Source: Desulfobacteraceae bacterium
Lineage (GTDB): Bacteria; Desulfobacterota; Desulfobacteria; Desulfobacterales; ETH-SRB1
Direction: 5' to 3'
NCBI GenBank assembly: GCA_013792055.1
Contig: VMSQ01000214.1
Span: 1-39,444 of the forward strand
Length of the DNA: 39,444 nucleotides
Positions 27,902 through 35,786 of this stretch are shown piece after piece (within the stretch, counting starts at the first letter, position 1; the number at the start of each line of letters is the position of its first letter). The position numbers and the translations under genes are program-made. The notes below the pieces were generated by a model. It saw nothing but the letters and a program-made list of their open reading frames with translations. It ran no database searches and was not told the DNA's origin.

Positions 27902-27949
27902 CCCCTTCGCTATCTGTCAATTTAGGATGAAGCACTCTTTTCCATTTAA

Positions 27950-28936
27950 CTATTTCCCCTTTAACGGACTTGGGCCTAATATTTTGATCCGCTCTGTCAT
28001 ATCTTTAGCAACATCAATAAATCCCCGATTCGGCTCACGGGAAATCATATACATTTCAATACGCGAAGAGTCTAAGTTCAACTGCGAAAGAATATTTCTC
28101 ACATAATTCACTCTATTCGATGCTATCCGGCTTCCTTTAACATTATGACAAGTATCATCCAAACATCCAGCTACATATACACCATCTGCTCCCTCTTCAA
28201 ACGCGTTCAACAAACGGCTTATGCTAATGCTGCCGCTACAGGGAACTATTTCCACGCGAACATTCTCTGGAAATCCCAATTTAGGCAAATTCTGCAGATC
28301 CTGTGAACACGCATAAGCTGTATAATGGCAGCAAAATGCTACTATGTTAGGTTCACCCATTTCTTCCTTGCGCAACAAATCAAATGAGCTAAAGCGCCTA
28401 ACATCTTCCGATATTTTTAACTCAATAGCCTTAACCGGACACTCTGCTACACAAATTCCGCATGCTACACATTTAAGCGGTTCAATATAAGCGACTCCCT
28501 TTCCCATCTCGATACTCGGAGCAAAGAATGGACACGAACGCACACAGGTAAGACAGCCCACGCAACGCATTTCATCTACAACAGCGAGCTTGCCCATTTC
28601 ACTTAAAGTATCTGCATCAACATATCCATCCTGCAATGCCAAGAGCTTCAGGGCCTTAATAACATCATTAAATCGAACATCCTGCGGACATACAAATTTA
28701 CAAGTGCTACAGCCCGTACAATACCATGGCAAATCAGATGAAAGCAGGTGTTTTTTCAGGCCGAGAGATATCATGTGAAGGATCTTCCTGGGATCAAATT
28801 CAGGTATTATCTGACTGACCGGACAGACACCAGTACAGCTTCCGCATGCAAAACATTCTTTGACATTCTGACCTTCCGGAAGTTCTGCAACTTCAAATTT
28901 AAATCGAGGTTCTAAATCTTCTCTGTATATTGTCAT
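27950..28936 (-). CDS. HdrC + 2x[4Fe-4S] ferredoxin + MvhD tri-domain fusion
   Basis: 328 aa; CFACGSCTGVCPVSQIIPEFDPRKI, CTGCSTCKFVCP, CVGCLTCVRSCP, CVACGICVAECP, VAFCCHYTAYAC, VPCSGSIS, VAGCLDDTCHN. Confidence 0.88.
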   Translation of the reverse strand: MTIYREDLEPRFKFEVAELPEGQNVKECFACGSCTGVCPVSQIIPEFDPRKILHMISLGLKKHLLSSDLPWYCTGCSTCKFVCPQDVRFNDVIKALKLLALQDGYVDADTLSEMGKLAVVDEMRCVGCLTCVRSCPFFAPSIEMGKGVAYIEPLKCVACGICVAECPVKAIELKISEDVRRFSSFDLLRKEEMGEPNIVAFCCHYTAYACSQDLQNLPKLGFPENVRVEIVPCSGSISISRLLNAFEEGADGVYVAGCLDDTCHNVKGSRIASNRVNYVRNILSQLNLDSSRIEMYMISREPNRGFIDVAKDMTERIKILGPSPLKGK

Positions 28937-28942
28937 AATTTC

Positions 28943-28963
28943 GTTACTCGTTACTCGTTGCTG
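28943..28963. repeat. Heptamer array (GTTACTC-type) overlapping the mvhD stop
   Basis: GTTACTC GTTACTC GTTGCTG. Confidence 0.7.
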
Positions 28964-29723
28964 ACAACTTGCCGTTTGTCTCAGTCACTAATCCTTTTTT
29001 GCTGAATGCCGACACATATTTCTCAACGTCTGCGGTGGGCTGTCCAACCTTCTTTGTCAAGACGTCCAAAGATATAGGCCCTTCTTGCTGTATCCATAGA
29101 AGTGTTTCCTGCTTGCCAATTGCACTATCTATACTCTTAGCGATCTTCTGATCAATCTTATCTTCAATGGTTTGTGCAGAATAATCACCTTCTTTTCGGA
29201 ATCCTTTAGTAAGATTTCCAAGACCTGTCCGCAATTTCATATCTTCTACGGAATGTCTTGCCGCTGATAGTTTAACCTTCAAAACATCCATGTCTACCTT
29301 ATCAGTGGTTCCAAGCGGCCCCAATGATTTTAAGTTATTGGTGAACTCTGTAATCATCTGGACATACCTGGACCCTTCGGCTGCTGAGGCCCATTCCAAT
29401 AAAAGCCGTTCAGGAGAAATACCGATCTTGGTCATAATCTTTTTTGTCAATGCTGTTGCTAACATGACGTCGTAATTACCGAGCTGGTAATGACACTCAC
29501 CAAGATGGCAGCCGCCGACAAACACACCATCTGCTCCACAAGAAAACGCTTCGAAAATAAAGACCGGATCAACTCTCCCAGAACACATTACCCTAATAAC
29601 TCTAATGTTCGGTGGATACTGGTACCTGGCTACCCCTGCCGAATCTGCTGCTGTGTAACAACACCAGTTACATAAGAACCCCATTATCCTCGGCTCAAAT
29701 TTGTCACTCGTCATTTCGCTCAC
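28944..29723 (-). CDS. MvhD-like [2Fe-2S] protein with C-terminal helical/winged-helix-like extension
   Basis: 259 aa; GFLCNWCCYTAADSAG, VMCSGRVD, VGGCHLGECHYQLG; alternative start at Met4 (29714) with GGAG upstream. Confidence 0.85.
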   Translation of the reverse strand: MSEMTSDKFEPRIMGFLCNWCCYTAADSAGVARYQYPPNIRVIRVMCSGRVDPVFIFEAFSCGADGVFVGGCHLGECHYQLGNYDVMLATALTKKIMTKIGISPERLLLEWASAAEGSRYVQMITEFTNNLKSLGPLGTTDKVDMDVLKVKLSAARHSVEDMKLRTGLGNLTKGFRKEGDYSAQTIEDKIDQKIAKSIDSAIGKQETLLWIQQEGPISLDVLTKKVGQPTADVEKYVSAFSKKGLVTETNGKLSATSNE

Positions 29724-29729
29724 TCCGTT

Positions 29730-32700
29730 CTAACTGCTCTCCCCAAATGCCCTTATTTGAGCTATTATCTGTTCATTTGTAAAGCCCCCCATTGATATAG
29801 CGAATGTTGGGCAATGTGAGGCACATATGCCGCACCCTTTGCACGATGCTGAAATCGTCTCCGCTTTTTTCTTTTTACCTACTTTAATCGTCCTGATAGC
29901 TTTGTATGGGCAGAGACTCTCACAAATGCCACAGCCGATACAGGAGTCTGGATTAACGACAGAAACTATCGGATCAACTGATACAAATCCCTTTGCAAGA
30001 CAGGCACCGGCCTTTGACGCTGCTGCCTTAGCCTGTGCAATCGACTCATCAATTGGTTTTGGAGAATGTGCCAATCCACAGAGATATATCCCGCTTACCG
30101 AAAATTCTACCGGACGAAGCTTGGCATGGGCTTCCAGGAAAAACTTATCACTGGTAAGAGGAACTTTAAGACCCTTTGCAAGCTTATCGACGTCGTGTGG
30201 CACAACCCCTACACTCAATGCCAGAATATCAGGCTCAACGACCACCCTTTCATCAAGTAAAGGATCCAGAAATTCAACTTTAATTTTTCCGTTCTCTTCG
30301 GTAACCGATGGAGGCATATCTTTCTCATAGCGGATAAAGATGACACCCTTTTCCCTAGCCTCTCTGTAATAGTCTTCCGCAAACCCGTAAGTCCGCATAT
30401 CTCGATAAAGAATATAGATATTTGTGTTTGGATTTAACGCCAATATTTTCAGGGCATTTTTAACTGCCTGCCCACAACATATCTTACTGCAATAGGCAAG
30501 GTCTTCTCCCCGTGATCCCACACATTGAATCATAACGATATCCTGAATCTTCTGAACATCATCAGGAGAAGATAGAATCTTTTCAAGCTCAAGCTGGGTA
30601 ACAACCTGGTTTGATTTCTCATACAAATATTGTGTGGGTTGATAAGGTCTTCCACCGGTTGCAACAATGACAACACCGTGTTCCACGCTCTCAGTCTCAG
30701 AACCGTAACTAATCGATGACGTAAAATTACCCACATAACCGGACACATTATCAACATTTGCTCCGGTATAAACATTTATAAGGGGTTCTTTTTCTACCTT
30801 ATTTTTGAGTTCTTCGAGAAGTGTATGTGGTTCCTCCCCAGTGAGAGTAAAAACAAGATTCTTGAGGTTTCCACCAAGCTCATCGTTCTTCTCTACGAGA
30901 AAACACTCAAATCCTTGCTCCGCAATACTTAAAGCCACGGTCATACCAGAAACACCTCCGCCAATAACGAGAGCCCTTGGAATAACCGGTACACTCTGTT
31001 CTGCAAGAGGTGTAAGGAGCTTTGCTTTTTCCACCGCCATCTTTACCAGTTCTTTAGCCTTGTCTGTTGCCTTTTCCGGTTCATGCATATGTACCCATGA
31101 ACACTGATCTCTTATGTTAACCATTTCAAAGAGTGCGCGATTCAAACCGGCAGCTCTAAGCGTTTCCTGAAATAAAGGCTCGTGCGTACGGGGTGTACAT
31201 GCAGCAACTACTATACGGTTTAACTTATGTTCTTCAATTTTTTCCTTAATGGTAATCTGCGTATCCTGCGAACAGCTATACGGATTTCTGTCAAAAAACA
31301 CGACATTCCCCAGGGTGGAAGCATACTCTTTTACTGCCGGCACATCAACTACACCACCAATGTTTATCCCGCAATGGCATATAAACACACCAATCCGTGG
31401 TTCCTTCTCTATCTCGATTTCAGTGGGATATTCTTTTTTTACAGTTTGGGTTCCGCGAGCATCGCGGAGGATTTCAGCAGCATGGGCAGCCGCACCGCTT
31501 GCCTGAGTAACACTATCAGGTATATCCTTTGGCCCTTGAAATGCGCCGGCAACAAAAATCCCTGGACGAGTTGTCTCTAGGGGCTCAAAACTGTTAGTTT
31601 TGCAAAAATTGTAGTGATTAAGGTCAATTTCAGCGGCTTGCGCCAAAGATTCAGCATCAGCGGGCGACTCAAGGCCCTGAGCTAACACCACGATATCGAA
31701 ATCTTCGGCTAAATGCTCTCCCTTCTCGTTAACGTATGGTATCCTGAGCTGCTCACCATTTTCGTTGACTCCCGCGACCCTTGCACGTACAAATCTGAGA
31801 CCGTATTCTTCTTTAGCTCTTTGACGAGCAGCGTCAAAACCTTTACCCTGAGTCCGCATCTCCATATAAAATATAGTAATCTCAAGATCAGGGTCATGTT
31901 CTTTTACAACAGTAGCTTCCTTTATAGCGTACATACAACAGACAGAAGAACAGTATCCATTGCCGCATGTAATATCTCTTGAGCCAACACATTGGAGAAT
32001 TGCAATGCGTTTTGGATGCTTCTCATCAGATGGTCGAAATAGCACTCCATTGGACGGGCCTGAAGCACACATCATCCTTTCAAATTCCATGCTGGTAAGT
32101 ACATTGGGATAGACACCGTAACCAAAGCGGCTCAATATGTCTTCACTCAAAGAGCCAAAGCCGGGAGAAAGTATTACAGCGCCCACAGAAAGCTCGATCG
32201 TCTCTTCTTTTGCATCAAGATCGATAGCCTGAGCCTGACATGTAGACACACATATCCGGCAAGTCTCATGATTGGCAAAAAGACATTCTTTAGGATCGAT
32301 ATAAAAGCTCGCAGGAACGGCCTGAGGATAATCCATATGAGGATTTCTTGTTATGGTAAATCCTTCATTGTAAATGTCAGGGATGACAATAGGACAATAC
32401 ATAGTGCACGTACCGCAAGCAGTGCATAAGTCTCCATTTATGTAACGAGGTTCACAGTGAACTTTGGCAGTGAAATTACCCGCAGTTCCATCAACTGACG
32501 TCAGCGTAGCTTTCGTTATAAGCTTTATGTTCGGTGATCGCCCGGCCTCAACCAGCTTGGGTGCGAGGATACAGATAGAACAGTCATTTGTAGGAAAAGT
32601 CTTGTCCAGGCGCGCCATAACTCCTCCGATTGACGCTGATTTCTCGACCAGGTATACATAATAACCCAGATCAGATAGGTCGAGTGCCGATTGAACACCT

Positions 32701-32759
32701 GCCACACCGCCACCAACGACGAGGACAGAACCCATTTTTGTCGTTTTACTTTTTTTCAT
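29730..32759 (-). CDS. HdrA-like flavoprotein, full-length two-FAD form
   Basis: 1009 aa; GGGVAGVQSALDLSDLG, LQCVGSRDITCGNGYCSSVCCM, GVFICHCGINIGGV..CTPRTHEPLF, IGGGVSGMTVALSIAEQGF, IQCVGSRGEDLAYCSKICC, CIGCGICESLCP, CKGCGICASHCP. Confidence 0.9.
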   Translation of the reverse strand: MKKSKTTKMGSVLVVGGGVAGVQSALDLSDLGYYVYLVEKSASIGGVMARLDKTFPTNDCSICILAPKLVEAGRSPNIKLITKATLTSVDGTAGNFTAKVHCEPRYINGDLCTACGTCTMYCPIVIPDIYNEGFTITRNPHMDYPQAVPASFYIDPKECLFANHETCRICVSTCQAQAIDLDAKEETIELSVGAVILSPGFGSLSEDILSRFGYGVYPNVLTSMEFERMMCASGPSNGVLFRPSDEKHPKRIAILQCVGSRDITCGNGYCSSVCCMYAIKEATVVKEHDPDLEITIFYMEMRTQGKGFDAARQRAKEEYGLRFVRARVAGVNENGEQLRIPYVNEKGEHLAEDFDIVVLAQGLESPADAESLAQAAEIDLNHYNFCKTNSFEPLETTRPGIFVAGAFQGPKDIPDSVTQASGAAAHAAEILRDARGTQTVKKEYPTEIEIEKEPRIGVFICHCGINIGGVVDVPAVKEYASTLGNVVFFDRNPYSCSQDTQITIKEKIEEHKLNRIVVAACTPRTHEPLFQETLRAAGLNRALFEMVNIRDQCSWVHMHEPEKATDKAKELVKMAVEKAKLLTPLAEQSVPVIPRALVIGGGVSGMTVALSIAEQGFECFLVEKNDELGGNLKNLVFTLTGEEPHTLLEELKNKVEKEPLINVYTGANVDNVSGYVGNFTSSISYGSETESVEHGVVIVATGGRPYQPTQYLYEKSNQVVTQLELEKILSSPDDVQKIQDIVMIQCVGSRGEDLAYCSKICCGQAVKNALKILALNPNTNIYILYRDMRTYGFAEDYYREAREKGVIFIRYEKDMPPSVTEENGKIKVEFLDPLLDERVVVEPDILALSVGVVPHDVDKLAKGLKVPLTSDKFFLEAHAKLRPVEFSVSGIYLCGLAHSPKPIDESIAQAKAAASKAGACLAKGFVSVDPIVSVVNPDSCIGCGICESLCPYKAIRTIKVGKKKKAETISASCKGCGICASHCPTFAISMGGFTNEQIIAQIRAFGESS

Positions 32760-32764
32760 ATCTA

Positions 32765-34723
32765 TTATTCCAACTCACGTCTCATTTCCATATCATAGAG
32801 GACTCTTTCCTTCTTTTCCTGGATACCCAGAGCCTCTCGCCCTTTTTCGATACGCTGGATCATCAATTGAGCCATCTTTACTGGGTCGGATTCAACCGCC
32901 CACATTCCGCCGTACAGGTTTTCCATCTCTTTGAACAGGTAATCAGTCAAAACCTTGCTGCCCGTTGTCGGAAAGGTTCTCCCAAATACTACAAAAACGC
33001 CGCTCGCTACAAAATATTGCCCAATCGCTATCGCCTTCTCACTCATCCATTCCGGCGCACATCCTGCCGCTGGTATCTGGTAAATATCATCACCAAGACC
33101 ACCCTCCCGGACAATCTCGGTAGCAGCAATCAAAATACGACTGTTGTCCACACATGATCCCATGTGCAATACCGGTGGCATACCTACTGTCTCACAAACT
33201 TCCCTTAATCCAGGGCCTGCCAGCTCCGCTGCTTCAGGACGCAATAATCCGGCTCTTCCACAAGCAGTGGCAGCACATCCTGTGACAAGAACCAACACAT
33301 CATTGGCGATTAACTCTTTTACAACAGTAGTATGTACATAACCGGAACGCACACGCATGCTGTCACATCCAACTACCGCCCCGACACCTCTAATTCTTCC
33401 GTTTATAATATTATCATTTAATGGACGATACGAAGCACGAAAAGCCCCACCAAGCATATGATTAATAGTCTCATGACTGAAGCCCGCAACAACATCCATC
33501 TTGTTTTGTGGAATATTGACCTTTCCTCTCTGCGGATATTTATCAATAGCGCGCTGAATGATCTTCCGAGCTGCTTCCAGGGCGTTATGATGATGCACTT
33601 CGATATGCTCGGCACCAGGGATCCGAGCTCTATCAGAAGTCGTTATCACCGCTGTATGAAAACATCCAGCCACTACCGGCAGGGACTGCATAACACACTG
33701 GACATCAACAACCATGGCTTCCACAGCACCAGTTGCAAGCACAATTTCCTGTTGAATAAAACTACCTGCTATAGGGATGCCGTGACGCATAAGGACTTCA
33801 TTTCCTGTACAGCACACACCAGCCAGATTAATTCCTTTTGCTCCAACTTTTTTTGCGGCCTCAATCAATTCGGGATCCTGGGAAACAATTGCCATAGCCT
33901 CAGATAAAATAGGCTCATGGCCATGTACAATAATGTTGACCTCATCTTCTGATAGTACACCAAGATTTACCACAGCCCTGATCGGAACCGGAGTCCCGAA
34001 CATGATATCCTGCAATTCTGTGGATATCATTGAAGCGCCCCATCCGTCTGCTAAAGCACATCTGGTCGCCTGGAAAATCAGGTTATGATAATCCTGGTCG
34101 GTTCCCATATGAGTTCTATGCATCAGCTCAACAACTTCCCGCTGTATGCCACGAGGTATAACTCCCAATTTTTTCCATAATTCCTGCCTTTTTTCAGGAG
34201 CACGTTTAATACAGTATAAGCTGCCATCTTGTTTTCCGAATTCAGCTAAAGCCTTTTCACCCAACTCAATAGCTATATCCTTTGTACTTCGGCCTTCTGT
34301 CTTTATTTCAAAGACCTCTGCCAAAGCACGCAGCTTCTTTTCATCCTTGATTTTATACTCTGATTCTCCCTTAGCCACAGCCAGAAATGCCTTTGCTGTC
34401 TCAAGGGCATGATCCATGTGAGCAGATGATCCGGCAGCCACCATGCGACTAAAATTACGTGCAGCTACGGTAGCAGGAGTAGCGCCACAAAGCCCTATTG
34501 ACTCAGGGACACCCTCTATCATCATACATGGCCCAAAGGAACAATTTCGACAGCACGTTCCTCCCTGACCGAAAAGGCATGGCTCAATAGCACGCCTGTT
34601 CATACGCTGTATATATGTAACAACCCCCTGTTTCTCAGCTTGCTCCGCAACACATGTGCTTCCCTCGCAATCAATACCCATACAGCGCTGAGCAATACCT
34701 ATGGGAGATCTTTTTGTTGCCAT
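32765..34723 (-). CDS. cooS: Ni-dependent carbon monoxide dehydrogenase catalytic subunit
   Basis: 652 aa; CLFGQGGTCCRNCSFGPCMM (B/D-cluster region), GVCCTGNEVLMRHG, TGCAATACGRAGLL, HMGSCVDNSRI. Confidence 0.95.
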   Translation of the reverse strand: MATKRSPIGIAQRCMGIDCEGSTCVAEQAEKQGVVTYIQRMNRRAIEPCLFGQGGTCCRNCSFGPCMMIEGVPESIGLCGATPATVAARNFSRMVAAGSSAHMDHALETAKAFLAVAKGESEYKIKDEKKLRALAEVFEIKTEGRSTKDIAIELGEKALAEFGKQDGSLYCIKRAPEKRQELWKKLGVIPRGIQREVVELMHRTHMGTDQDYHNLIFQATRCALADGWGASMISTELQDIMFGTPVPIRAVVNLGVLSEDEVNIIVHGHEPILSEAMAIVSQDPELIEAAKKVGAKGINLAGVCCTGNEVLMRHGIPIAGSFIQQEIVLATGAVEAMVVDVQCVMQSLPVVAGCFHTAVITTSDRARIPGAEHIEVHHHNALEAARKIIQRAIDKYPQRGKVNIPQNKMDVVAGFSHETINHMLGGAFRASYRPLNDNIINGRIRGVGAVVGCDSMRVRSGYVHTTVVKELIANDVLVLVTGCAATACGRAGLLRPEAAELAGPGLREVCETVGMPPVLHMGSCVDNSRILIAATEIVREGGLGDDIYQIPAAGCAPEWMSEKAIAIGQYFVASGVFVVFGRTFPTTGSKVLTDYLFKEMENLYGGMWAVESDPVKMAQLMIQRIEKGREALGIQEKKERVLYDMEMRRELE

Positions 34724-34775
34724 AAGTCAGTCCTCCGACATTAACGATCAGCTTCAACTGATCCATTTTTTAACC

Positions 34776-35654
34776 TTAAAGAGTATTTCTTGCTGCTTCG
34801 ACCGTATTTTTCATCAGCATAACAATTGTCATGGGTCCTACGCCACCAGGTACCGGTGTTATTGCTGCAGCTTTTTCTTTAACACTATCAAATTCAACAT
34901 CGCCTACTAAAATCGCCTTTCCTTCAGGGGTTTTTCCAATCCTGTTAACTCCAACATCAATAACAACAACCCCTTCTCTGACCATATCGCCGGTAACTGT
35001 CTTGGGATGACCGGTAGCTACAATAAGGATATCCGCACGCTTGGTGTGGAAAGATAGATCCTTGGTCCTTGTATGGCACAGAGTTACCGTTGCATTTCCA
35101 GAGGGCCTCTTCTGAAGCATTAGATTTAGAACCGGTTTTCCAACGATGTTGCTCCTCCCGACTATTACCACTTCAGCTCCTTCTGTTTTTACTCCTGAAC
35201 GACTTAGAAGCTCTAAAACTCCATGAGGTGTACACGGAAGAAAACATTTCTCTCCGATAACCATTTTCCCAACATTTACAGGATGGAAACCATCTACATC
35301 CTTATTGGGATCAATTGCATAAAGTACACGGGTTTTATTAATGTGCTTGGGGAGAGGCAACTGGATTAAGATCCCGTGAATACTCGAATTATTGTTCAAT
35401 TCATCAACCAACTTCAGGAGATCTTCCTCTGAAGCGTCTGCCGGCAAGTTAATCATCTTCGAATAAATACCCAGGTTATTACAAGACTTCTCCTTTTGAC
35501 CGACATATACTTTTGATGCAGGATCATCACCCACAAGTACTGTGGCCAATCCCGGAGTCAAGCCATGTTTTTCCTTTAATTCTGCTATCTCTTTTTTAAG
35601 CTCTACTCTTATTTCTTTGGCAATTTCGGTTCCACTGATAATTTTTGCGGACAT
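34776..35654 (-). CDS. folD: Bifunctional methylene-THF dehydrogenase/methenyl-THF cyclohydrolase
   Basis: 292 aa; VGDDPASKVYVGQKEKSC, GILIQLPLP, DVDGFHPVNVGKM, VVIVGRSNIVGKP, TPVPGGVGPMTI. Confidence 0.96.
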   Translation of the reverse strand: MSAKIISGTEIAKEIRVELKKEIAELKEKHGLTPGLATVLVGDDPASKVYVGQKEKSCNNLGIYSKMINLPADASEEDLLKLVDELNNNSSIHGILIQLPLPKHINKTRVLYAIDPNKDVDGFHPVNVGKMVIGEKCFLPCTPHGVLELLSRSGVKTEGAEVVIVGRSNIVGKPVLNLMLQKRPSGNATVTLCHTRTKDLSFHTKRADILIVATGHPKTVTGDMVREGVVVIDVGVNRIGKTPEGKAILVGDVEFDSVKEKAAAITPVPGGVGPMTIVMLMKNTVEAARNTL

Positions 35655-35676
35655 TATTTAAATCTCCCGTTTGTGG

Positions 35677-35786
35677 ATTGAATATTGTCGATTGAATATT
35701 GAATATTTGTGGAATCGCTTCGCTCTGCCTTTTTTAAAAATTGACAGAATTCCTTCAATCTTCAATAGTCAATCTTCAATCTTCAA
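35677..35786. repeat. Composite intergenic element bounded by inverted heptamer arrays
   Basis: Left ATTGAAT ATTGTCG ATTGAAT ATTGAAT ATTTGTG GAATCGCT; core AAAATTGACAGAATTCCTT; right CAAT at 35756, 35763, 35770, 35777, 35784. Confidence 0.85.
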
